A stretch of 64,000 nt of DNA from Carboxylicivirga sp. M1479. GTDB lineage: Bacteria; Bacteroidota; Bacteroidia; Bacteroidales; Marinilabiliaceae. The notes under the pieces are model-generated. The model worked only from the letters and a program-made list of their open reading frames with translations. It did not search any database and was not told the DNA's origin. The DNA lies in contig NZ_VKDE01000014.1 in assembly GCF_007097485.1 (NCBI RefSeq), forward strand, positions 47,234 to 111,233. The letters run 5' to 3'. The position numbers and the translations under genes are program-made. This document shows, piece after piece, positions 15,984-23,790 of the stretch (within the stretch, counting starts at the first letter, position 1; each line of letters opens with the position of its first letter).

Positions 15984-17684
15984 CTACGATAAACCTGTAA
16001 TAATACCGTCATCATCAATATCCATACCTTCTGAGGCTGGTACAGATGGCAAACCTGGCATACGCATCATTTTACCTAAAATCGGAATGATAAACCCTGC
16101 TCCGGCAGCAATTTCAAACTCTCGAACGGTAACGGTAAACCCGGTAGGACGACCTATAAGCTTTTCGTTATCAGAAAACGACTTCTGTGTTTTAGCCATA
16201 CAAATAGGCAGTTTGTCCAATTGAAGACTTTGTATCTTTTTAATATCAGTAAGTGCTTGTTTTGAAAAATCAACCCCATCGGCACCATATATTTCACGGG
16301 CAATGGTCTCAATTTTTTCCTTCACTCCTAATTCATGGTCGTACAACTGCTTGAAGTTATTCTTGTTCCCTTCAATTTCTTCAACAACTGCTTGTGCTAA
16401 CTCCATGGCACCATCGCCTCCCATTGCCCAGGCTTTGGTAGGAACAGCCTTAACACCCAACTCCTCACATAAGGCTTGAAGCAATAGAACTTCCTCCTCT
16501 GTGTCAGAAATAAAATTATTGATTGAAATAACAGGATTTAAACCAAATTTTTGAGCATTCTCAATGTGCTTAGCTAAATTGGCAAAACCAACTTTTACAC
16601 GTTCAGTACTAGGGGTATTCAACTCATCTTTACTAGCTCCTCCATGATGACGCAAAGCGCGTATAGTAGCAACAATTACCATACTCTTAGGCTTTAAACC
16701 TCCTGCTACACATTTTATATTTAAAAACTTTTCAGCTCCTAAATCAGCTCCAAAGCCAGCTTCTGTTACCACATAGTCCGATAAGGAAAGTCCCATTTTA
16801 GTGGCAATAATTGTATTGGTTCCTTGAGCTATATTGGCAAACGGGCCTCCGTGTATAATGGCAGGATTACCCTCCAGTGTTTGAACCAAATTTGGCTTAA
16901 CTGCATCTTTAAGCAAAAGAGCCATGGCGCCCTGGGCGTTCAGGTCTCTTGCATAAATGGGCTTTTTATCAAATGTAAAACCAACAAAAATATTTCCCAA
17001 GCGTGTTTTTAAGTCTGCAATATCAGATGACATACACAGGATAGCCATTATTTCAGAGGCTGCTGTTATATTAAAACCATCCTGACGCGGAATTCCATTT
17101 GGCGTACCTCCCAAACCTACAACAATATCGCGTAAGGTACGATCGTTCATATCAATTACGCGCTTCCAAACAACCGTTCTAGGGTCAATTTGCAAACTTC
17201 TTGTTTTACTCTGGATATTATTATCAATTAGGGCTGCCAATAAGTTATTCGCCTTTTCTATGGCCGAAAAATCACCCGTAAAATGCAAATTTATATCCTC
17301 CATTGGTACAACCTGGGCATTACCACCACCGGCAGCTCCTCCTTTAATACCAAAAACAGGACCTAAAGATGGCTCACGCAATACAGCTGTTGCTTGCTTA
17401 CCAATTTTATTGAGTCCTTCAGTTAATCCGATTGAAATGGTAGTTTTTCCTTCTCCAGCAGGCGTTGGGGTTAGCGCCGTTACTAAAATAAGGTTATTAC
17501 CATCTACTTTTGAATTGTCGATAAGGCTTAATGGCAATTTAGCTTTATGCTTACCATATAACTCTAATTCATCTTCGGGGATATTCAATTTTGCAGCAAT
17601 CTTAGTGATGTGTTGCATCTTTGCAGCTTGCGCAATCTCTAAGTCACTTTTTACTTCATTTGAAGTGTTAATTGGGTTACTCAT
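15984..17684 (-). CDS. fhs: Formate--tetrahydrofolate ligase
   Basis: A 566-residue Fhs (10-formyl-THF synthetase), ATP-dependent activation of formate for one-carbon metabolism. The ATP-binding segment TPTPAGEGKTTISIGL is near residue 72, followed by LREPSLGPVFGIKGGAAGGG, DINLHFTGDFSAI and PAIIHGGPFANIAQGTN, all typical. Length matches the usual 550-560. ATG at 17684; a -7 box lies 64 bp upstream. Not linked to folD or gcv genes here. Confidence 0.98.
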   Translation of the reverse strand: MSNPINTSNEVKSDLEIAQAAKMQHITKIAAKLNIPEDELELYGKHKAKLPLSLIDNSKVDGNNLILVTALTPTPAGEGKTTISIGLTEGLNKIGKQATAVLREPSLGPVFGIKGGAAGGGNAQVVPMEDINLHFTGDFSAIEKANNLLAALIDNNIQSKTRSLQIDPRTVVWKRVIDMNDRTLRDIVVGLGGTPNGIPRQDGFNITAASEIMAILCMSSDIADLKTRLGNIFVGFTFDKKPIYARDLNAQGAMALLLKDAVKPNLVQTLEGNPAIIHGGPFANIAQGTNTIIATKMGLSLSDYVVTEAGFGADLGAEKFLNIKCVAGGLKPKSMVIVATIRALRHHGGASKDELNTPSTERVKVGFANLAKHIENAQKFGLNPVISINNFISDTEEEVLLLQALCEELGVKAVPTKAWAMGGDGAMELAQAVVEEIEGNKNNFKQLYDHELGVKEKIETIAREIYGADGVDFSKQALTDIKKIQSLQLDKLPICMAKTQKSFSDNEKLIGRPTGFTVTVREFEIAAGAGFIIPILGKMMRMPGLPSVPASEGMDIDDDGIITGLS

Positions 17685-17747
17685 ATTTTTCTATTTCTTG
17701 TTAAAGGGTACGTATTGCAATGATCGTTTACCACGCAATTACAAAGG

Positions 17748-17755
17748 CAAAAATA
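17748..17755 (-). promoter_or_regulatory. -7 promoter box (TATTTTTG) of fhs
   Basis: Exact TAnnTTTG match on the minus strand 63 bp before the fhs ATG. No clear -33 element. Confidence 0.4.
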
Positions 17756-17816
17756 GAAAAATAGATAACAGTTGAGTATTGATTTAAGTAATTGATAGAA
17801 AAATTAAAAAGTTTTA

Positions 17817-18542
17817 TCAACTATTGACCAATCGCTTATTAACAACTTCTTTAAACGATTTACCAATGGGGATATATTTATCTACAGAATCTAACTTTAG
17901 TTGATTGCCATAGAAAGCTGCAATTTTCTCAATGTTAACGATATAAGACTTGTGTACACGCATAAATCCATGATTCTCGAGCTGTTGTTCCAGGTTTCGT
18001 AATGATTCCAAGGATACAATTTTTTCGTTGGCACAGAAAAATGTCACATACTCTCGTAACCCTTCTATATACAGAATATCTTTAAACTTAACGCGATAGA
18101 TTTTATGGTCGGCCTTAACCATCATAAAATTCTTCGCTTCAACCTTAGGCGGTAATGATTGAAAATCGCTTACCACATTTTTGTACGATAAACGATCTCC
18201 TACCTTATTAATGCTATGCATAAATCGCTCAAACGAAAAAGGCTTAACTAAATAATCCAACACATCTAATTTATAACCTTCGACAGCATACTCTTCATAA
18301 GCTGTTGTGAAAATTACCAATGGTTTCTTGGTCAGTGATTTTAAAAAATCAATCCCCGTAATATCAGGCATTTGAATGTCAAGAAACATCAAATCAATGT
18401 CATCTTTTTGAATGACTGACATTGCTTCCAAAGGAGACTTATAGCTGCCTACTAATTCTAAATGGGCAAATTTTGCAATAAAACTCTGAAGTAATTCGCG
18501 AGCAGGAAACTCGTCATCTATTATGATACAACGCACCTTCAT
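17817..18542 (-). CDS. LytTR-family response regulator
   Basis: A 241-residue two-domain regulator. The receiver domain (1-120) has the acidic pair D9/D10, phospho-acceptor D55 in FLDIQMPD, FTTAYEEYAVEGY and the Lys in YLVKPF. The C-terminal LytTR DNA-binding domain (about 140-240) contains YIEGLREYVTFFC and FMRVHKSYIVNIEKI. Its ATG overlaps the stop of the upstream sensor kinase by 4 bp (ATGA), so the two are translationally coupled and form a two-component pair. Target genes are not evident from the neighbourhood. Confidence 0.95.
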   Translation of the reverse strand: MKVRCIIIDDEFPARELLQSFIAKFAHLELVGSYKSPLEAMSVIQKDDIDLMFLDIQMPDITGIDFLKSLTKKPLVIFTTAYEEYAVEGYKLDVLDYLVKPFSFERFMHSINKVGDRLSYKNVVSDFQSLPPKVEAKNFMMVKADHKIYRVKFKDILYIEGLREYVTFFCANEKIVSLESLRNLEQQLENHGFMRVHKSYIVNIEKIAAFYGNQLKLDSVDKYIPIGKSFKEVVNKRLVNS

Positions 18543-19657
18543 TTTAATTCAATTTTGAGTTTGAGTTGATATTGTCTTTCATCCATATTTATACGAATAG
18601 AATGACAATCGGGGTATAAATACAATAATCGTCGCTTCACATTTTCGATTCCAATGCCGCTATTTTTATCAGCCGCTGCCTTTTGCTTTGGCACACTGTT
18701 GGATACTTCAAAGCAGATATGCTTGTCTTCAGTCGTGAGCGTCATTGAAATCCAACCATTCTCTGTGTCTTCAATTTTACTGTGCTTAAAACTGTTTTCC
18801 ACAAATGGAATCAGTAACATTGGCTCAATCAGTTTCATTCGATCAGCTCTATCAATATCGACATGTATATTAGGTATACCCTCAATCTTAATTCGTTGAA
18901 ATTCAATGAAGTTTTTAATATAATCCACCTCTTTGCCCAATTTCACCTTTACGTCTTCAGATTCGTACAAAACATAGCGTAGCATAGCCGATAACTTGAG
19001 AACCATCTCAGGTGTTTTTACAGAGTGTAGCATGGATAAACTGTAAATATTATTGAGTGCATTAAACAGGAAATGCGGGTTCATTTGAGACTTCAGAAAC
19101 TTCATTTCGTTTACCAAGTTCTGGTTCACTAAATTTAATTCCGTTTGCTTGCGCTGCCTTGAATCGCTATAAATCCAATATAAAGTACTGATAAACAACA
19201 TAGAAATAAACGATGGGACGCCCATCATGTTAAAACCCAAAAAACGTCGTTCCTTAAATCTTGGATGTTCTTTTTTGAAGATTAGCTCTTTGTTTTCACT
19301 TAAAAAGCGGTCGTTATCAATCGTTTTCTCCCAATCCTTATCACTTCGTAATTGCTCCATTGAGCGCACTCCCCACTTGGCACTCGTTTGATGATAAACT
19401 CCTCCGGTTATGAGCATGGTTAATAAAATACCAAGTAAGTATTTAAAATAATAACCTTTAGCAATGTAGCGAGGCAGTAACCAATATGCATTAATATAAA
19501 ATATAATTATACTGGCAATTAAGGTGCGTAGGACGAAAGCAAATGCTTCGGCTGCATCCATAATCAATAATGGGAGGTACGATAAGAGTAAACCATAACC
19601 AAGCCACCACCCTATATGGATGAATAAATCTTTCCGTTTTATTTTTAAATGCTTCAT
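18539..19657 (-). CDS. LytS/YehU-type sensor histidine kinase
   Basis: A 372-residue membrane kinase. Four hydrophobic segments lie at about 13-33, 38-60, 71-90 and 146-163, followed by a coiled linker and the His_kinase domain with phospho-acceptor H195 in SQMNPHFLFNALNNIYSL. The ATPase part ends with MLLIPFVENSFKHS (N box) and NSGIGIENVKRRLLYLYP (G box). This class partners LytTR regulators, as here with the 4-bp-overlapping gene downstream. No periplasmic sensor domain of recognisable type; the loop between helices 3 and 4 (about residues 91-145) is charged and may sense the signal. Confidence 0.94.
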   Translation of the reverse strand: MKHLKIKRKDLFIHIGWWLGYGLLLSYLPLLIMDAAEAFAFVLRTLIASIIIFYINAYWLLPRYIAKGYYFKYLLGILLTMLITGGVYHQTSAKWGVRSMEQLRSDKDWEKTIDNDRFLSENKELIFKKEHPRFKERRFLGFNMMGVPSFISMLFISTLYWIYSDSRQRKQTELNLVNQNLVNEMKFLKSQMNPHFLFNALNNIYSLSMLHSVKTPEMVLKLSAMLRYVLYESEDVKVKLGKEVDYIKNFIEFQRIKIEGIPNIHVDIDRADRMKLIEPMLLIPFVENSFKHSKIEDTENGWISMTLTTEDKHICFEVSNSVPKQKAAADKNSGIGIENVKRRLLYLYPDCHSIRINMDERQYQLKLKIELK

Positions 19658-19967
19658 TCAACTACAAAATTAAGCTAATTCCAATCATCGTCTTTTCTTT
19701 TCAATCAAAGCGCACATTTTATCAACCAATGACAAAATAATACATTCTATAGCTTCTTTATTTAGTATGTAGAGAAAGATGATGGAATCATTGAATTGTT
19801 TTCGAGGGCTTAAGTACAATAACCATATTTGTTTCAGTAACAATTTAAAAAGCAAAAATATGGAAACAAATCGCCCTCCCCCAAGCAATGGAATCTCTCC
19901 AAATTCCATTATTAAACCCAGTTTAGTTACAAGCAGTGTAGTCCTTAACTGCAACTAGTACGATCCC
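19658..19967. other. Intergenic stretch with a doubtful small open frame
   Basis: A minus-strand frame from a TTG at 19954 (or ATG at 19909) to 19685 would encode up to 89 residues with one hydrophobic segment (GRFVSIFLLFKLLL). It has no promoter, no familiar domain and no usual start context, so no gene is called. Nothing else was seen. Confidence 0.4.
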
Positions 19968-20627
19968 TTACTTTTCTACCTCGCTATTAGCATCCACTTC
20001 CCAAAAAGGGTAATCATACTCCTCATCATGCCATTCCTTAATAGGCTTTTGAGGTCCTTTGTTCCGATAAAACACGGCCAGTAATCCTCCAGCTACAGTT
20101 CCCCACAAGTGCGATTCCCAGGAGTACGGCACATCCCATTCAAAGGGAAAAATACCCCATATCATTCCACCATATAAAAAAACAACCATCAGAGAAATAG
20201 CCATGAGCGGTATATAATTGCGTAAAAATCCACCAAAAACAAGGAATGCTGCCAAACCATAAATTACTCCGCTGGCACCAATATGCCAGGCATCTCTGGC
20301 TCCCAACCAAACCCAAAGGCCCGTTAGTAAGTAAATGAGTAAAAAAACCTTAATAGAAATACCTCTGTAAAAATAAAATAAAGACGTTCCTAATACAAAT
20401 AAAGGAATCGCATTAGCGAAAAAATGTTCCCAATCGGAGTGAACTAGGGGTGCCAATAAAATACCTGGCAAACCAATCAAAGACAAAGGCTTTATACCCC
20501 ATTCAACCAAGCTAAATCCTTCAAGGGTTTCAATCAGCTTTAATGAAAAGGTTATAAGTAAAAAGAAAATTGGCACGATTAGGGCCGTTTTAATCTTACG
20601 CAACTCTATATCCGATGGCTTTATCAC
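19968..20627 (-). CDS. Rhomboid-family intramembrane serine protease
   Basis: A 219-residue protein with six hydrophobic segments. The catalytic dyad is S119 in WHIGASGVIYG and H173 in WESHLWGTVAGG; the first HSDWEHFFANAIPLFVLG motif of loop 1 is also present. The protease cleaves membrane-embedded segments of other proteins; substrates are unknown. The start is GTG at 20627, one base after the stop of the threonine aldolase gene upstream, so the two are probably coupled in one operon. No in-frame ATG gives a complete fold. Confidence 0.92.
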   Translation of the reverse strand: MIKPSDIELRKIKTALIVPIFFLLITFSLKLIETLEGFSLVEWGIKPLSLIGLPGILLAPLVHSDWEHFFANAIPLFVLGTSLFYFYRGISIKVFLLIYLLTGLWVWLGARDAWHIGASGVIYGLAAFLVFGGFLRNYIPLMAISLMVVFLYGGMIWGIFPFEWDVPYSWESHLWGTVAGGLLAVFYRNKGPQKPIKEWHDEEYDYPFWEVDANSEVEK

Positions 20628-20628
20628 T

Positions 20629-21660
20629 TTACTTTAATCTACTTTTCAAGGTCATAACAAAAGCTTCAATATCTTTTTCTGTAGTGTCAAAGGAGGTCAT
20701 CCAGCGCACCTCTGAGCGATGCTCGTCCCACACGTAAAAGAAAAAATCATTTTGCAGGGGTTCAATCAGTTCATGCGGAATTATAGCAAACACACCGTTG
20801 GATTCAACCTCCTGTGTTAATTGAACGCCATCAATGCCTTTTACTTTTTGAGCCAACAACTTAGCCATTGCATTAGCATGTAATGCATTTTTCTTCCATA
20901 AATCATTGCTCAACAATGCTTTAAACTGCGCCGATGTATAACGCATTTTGGAATGAAGTTGAGTTGATTGTTTGCGTATATATTTTACATTCTCGGCCAA
21001 TTGAGCATTTGCAAACACAATGGCTTCGCCAAACATCAAGCCATTTTTAGTTCCTCCAAAGGACAAAACATCAACACCAGCATTAATTGATGTATCTACC
21101 AAAGAGCACTCAAGAGCAACAGCTGCATTGGCAATACGAGCTCCATCCATGTGTAAATAAAGGCCTAAACTGTGCACATAATCGGCAATTTCCTTTATTT
21201 CCTCAAGGGAATAAATTGTTCCTAATTCTGTTGCCTGCGTAATTGAAACCACTTTTGGTTGGGCATGATGTTCAAAACCAAAACCATGCATGTACCTTTT
21301 TATACCCTCAACAGTAATTTTCCCATTATCAGTGTCAATGGGTAATAATTTACATCCTGATATTTTTTCAGGAGCACCACATTCATCAACATTGATATGG
21401 GCAGTGCATGCACACACAACAGCATTATAGGATTGTGCTAAAGCCTGTATGGCGATGACATTCGCACCTGTTCCATTGTATACAAACAATGTTTCTGTGT
21501 CTTTACCGAATGTATCTTTAAAAAGCCGTAAAGTTTCCTCAGTGGTTGAATCTCCTCCATAACCAATTGCGTGGCCACTATTTACATTCGCAATGGCTTC
21601 CATCACTTCTGGATGAACACTTGCATTATTATCACTTGCAAATCCTCTTATATAACTCAT
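20629..21660 (-). CDS. Low-specificity L-threonine aldolase (PLP)
   Basis: A 343-residue fold-type I PLP enzyme of the threonine aldolase/beta-eliminating lyase family. Motifs: FASDNNASVHPEVMEAI, GYGGDSTTEE, YNGTGANVIA (cofactor phosphate), LYLHMDGARIANA (the PLP-pairing Asp) and LSFGGTKNG, with the Schiff-base Lys at K205. It cleaves L-threonine or allo-threonine to glycine and acetaldehyde. Lies between the hypothetical protein and rhomboid genes with a 4-bp ATGA overlap upstream and a 1-bp gap downstream, so all three appear to be one operon. Confidence 0.94.
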   Translation of the reverse strand: MSYIRGFASDNNASVHPEVMEAIANVNSGHAIGYGGDSTTEETLRLFKDTFGKDTETLFVYNGTGANVIAIQALAQSYNAVVCACTAHINVDECGAPEKISGCKLLPIDTDNGKITVEGIKRYMHGFGFEHHAQPKVVSITQATELGTIYSLEEIKEIADYVHSLGLYLHMDGARIANAAVALECSLVDTSINAGVDVLSFGGTKNGLMFGEAIVFANAQLAENVKYIRKQSTQLHSKMRYTSAQFKALLSNDLWKKNALHANAMAKLLAQKVKGIDGVQLTQEVESNGVFAIIPHELIEPLQNDFFFYVWDEHRSEVRWMTSFDTTEKDIEAFVMTLKSRLK

Positions 21661-22571
21661 TTATGTGATTTTATTTTGTGTCTATATTTTTTTATGGATG
21701 AAGTAAACATCTCTTGAGAGATGCAACGGTAACCAATCGGAGCCTCATCAATAAAATAAAAATTACCTCCCCAATCGTGTTGTACCGATAAAAATACACG
21801 ACGGTATTCCTTATGCATAAAAACATGACGATGAATAATTCTATTGCTTAAAACAAACTCCTCTATCGTTTCACCATCGGGATAACTATCCTTAAGTGCG
21901 GGTGCACCATTAAGCTCCTCAATAGAAGCTACAGCATCCTTTTCTATAGTCTCCTCTTTATTTGCTGAGTCAATCGTCACATTCGAACTCGTCTTTTTCT
22001 CAGGTGTTGTTTTCGCAGATGTTGTAGAAGTTACTTTGTTCTTCGCATTATCTTTTTGTTGTTCTCCTTTTTCTCGCATTTTATCAATGCGATACTTTAC
22101 CTGAAGCGAATAATCCATATCATGCTCAAAATCACCAAGCTCCCCATTTGATCGTTGCTTAGCTTTATTGAATCGAATTTTTGCTACTGGCTTTTCGAAA
22201 AACACGGTGTCGACACCATCAAATGTTTTAAATAAGCGAACTGGCATAAAATAGGGTTCAATTGTGCTTGTATTAAGTCCCTGAGGAATAAGCGTTGAGA
22301 ACTCTATTACTTTGCTTACATAACCCTTTTTTATAAATGTGAAATAGTAAGTTTTGTTCCATTTCAAAGATGAAGAAAACGTTCCATTGGGAAGCAATTT
22401 TACAGATGCAGTAATATTGCTTTCTTTAAGCTGCACCACCACATTACTAAAATCATTGTCAACATTGAGCACCTCGCCGCTAACAGGATATTGTGCAATA
22501 GCCTGCATATAAAATAAAAAGCCGACTATACACAAGCCGGCTCTCAAATATATTTTACGATTACTTTTCAC
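21657..22571 (-). CDS. Hypothetical secreted protein with carboxypeptidase-regulatory-like N-terminus
   Basis: A 304-residue protein with a GTG start and a signal peptide (about residues 10-27, ending QAIAQ). The first part (YPVSGEVLNVDND, NGTFSSSLKWNKTYYFTFIKKGYVSK) resembles the Ig-like regulatory domain common in Bacteroidota surface proteins. The middle (about 165-215) is low-complexity and charged (KNKVTSTTSAKTTPEKKTS). The end is a small conserved-looking module (HRHVFMHKEYRRVFLSV, HDWGGNFYFIDEAPIGYRC). No function recognised. The ATGA overlap with threonine aldolase implies co-translation, not shared function. Confidence 0.72.
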   Translation of the reverse strand: MKSNRKIYLRAGLCIVGFLFYMQAIAQYPVSGEVLNVDNDFSNVVVQLKESNITASVKLLPNGTFSSSLKWNKTYYFTFIKKGYVSKVIEFSTLIPQGLNTSTIEPYFMPVRLFKTFDGVDTVFFEKPVAKIRFNKAKQRSNGELGDFEHDMDYSLQVKYRIDKMREKGEQQKDNAKNKVTSTTSAKTTPEKKTSSNVTIDSANKEETIEKDAVASIEELNGAPALKDSYPDGETIEEFVLSNRIIHRHVFMHKEYRRVFLSVQHDWGGNFYFIDEAPIGYRCISQEMFTSSIKKYRHKIKSHK

Positions 22572-22603
22572 TTTTAGGCAAATGTTTGTCTAAAAGTAGC
22601 AAA

Positions 22604-23707
22604 TTAATCATTAAAAACTAACAATGGTGTGGTTGAGTGAAACAACATCTTTTTAGCCAAATTTGGATTTATTATTCGGTTGATTAAGTTTCTTTTTCGA
22701 CGTGTAAAAGACAGAACATCCACTTTATTGTTATTCACGTATCCTTCAATACCAACAAATAGATCTTCATGTTCTATTAAATCACATTTTACATTTTCTT
22801 CGTTGTAATTACTCTTTATGTGTTCCTTTAAACCTGCCATGCGTACTTCATCCCATTTCGAATGCTCTTTGGAACTAACATGTCCACAGGTTACCATCAT
22901 GTCTAAAGGCCTAATCAGCTTCTCTAATTTTTCCAATGAACGAAAATCAGCCTCTTGAAAATCTGTTGCGTACAATATATTTTTCAACATGCCTAAACCT
23001 GTATAACTAAAGTTTTCAGGAATTGCCAATACAGGCACTTTGGCTCCTTCCATCACTTCTGCTGTAACGCTACCAATTAAATCAGCAGCCTTTCTGTCGG
23101 CTCCTCTTGTGCCCATTATTATAACCAACGGACGGTATGCCCGACTGTATTTTATAATTTCATCTTCGGCAATACCTTTTACCAACTCCATTTTAAGAGA
23201 AACTGGTTTGTCAAACTTTTCATTTTTAAGATTTAAAAAAGCTTTCATCCATTCCATGCCCTCGCGAGCTTTCTCTTCTAACTCCATTACCATTTCCTCA
23301 GTATTTACCTCATAGGCAAAGGTATCTGAAAATGGCATTGTACTTACAATTGGGTTAAAATACGTGTGGAATACAGTTAACTCAGCATTTAGCTCATTTG
23401 CCCAATCCAAAGCAAATTCAGCAGCTTTTTTTGAATATTCAGAAAAATCAACCGGCAACAATATCCGAGGAGGAATATTATCTATTTCAACAACATCCAA
23501 CTCATCTTGCATCATGCCTTCAAGCACCTGCATGGCTTTTTCTAAAGATGACTCAAATAATTTGACCTTAACACCAGTTGAAACAGCTCCTTGAATAAGG
23601 TTCGTATTCTCAAGAAAACACTCTATATCTTCTGCTTCGAGTAGCGATTTTAAGATGTGTGCTTTTTCGAAAGATAAAACGACTAAAGTTATAATTTTTT
23701 CATCCAT
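22604..23707 (-). CDS. Universal stress protein with N-terminal DUF2007-like domain and two Usp domains
   Basis: A 367-residue protein from the ATG at 23707 (an ATG at 23734 adds nine residues). Residues 1-70 match a DUF2007-like signal-transducing domain (KIITLVVLSFEKAHILKSLLEAEDIECFLENTN). Two UspA domains follow. The first ends with the ATP-type loop GTRGADRKAADLIGS (G-2X-G-9X-GS); the second lacks it (SFTRRKRNLINRI) and is probably non-binding. Such tandem Usp proteins respond to stress by nucleotide binding; the exact role is not known. It sits next to relA, but on the evidence of spacing (83 bp) co-transcription is uncertain. Confidence 0.88.
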   Translation of the reverse strand: MDEKIITLVVLSFEKAHILKSLLEAEDIECFLENTNLIQGAVSTGVKVKLFESSLEKAMQVLEGMMQDELDVVEIDNIPPRILLPVDFSEYSKKAAEFALDWANELNAELTVFHTYFNPIVSTMPFSDTFAYEVNTEEMVMELEEKAREGMEWMKAFLNLKNEKFDKPVSLKMELVKGIAEDEIIKYSRAYRPLVIIMGTRGADRKAADLIGSVTAEVMEGAKVPVLAIPENFSYTGLGMLKNILYATDFQEADFRSLEKLEKLIRPLDMMVTCGHVSSKEHSKWDEVRMAGLKEHIKSNYNEENVKCDLIEHEDLFVGIEGYVNNNKVDVLSFTRRKRNLINRIINPNLAKKMLFHSTTPLLVFND

Positions 23708-23790
23708 AGCAGTAAAGTTTAGAATGTCAGACATGTTTCTAAAAAGTTACTTCTAAATGGATAAAAAATCAATCTTTATTATCAGTTTCT

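Noticed and set aside
19685..19954. 89-codon minus-strand frame before the rhomboid gene
   Set aside because: It begins with a TTG, has no promoter and no family resemblance. The ATG form is only 74 codons. Left uncalled.
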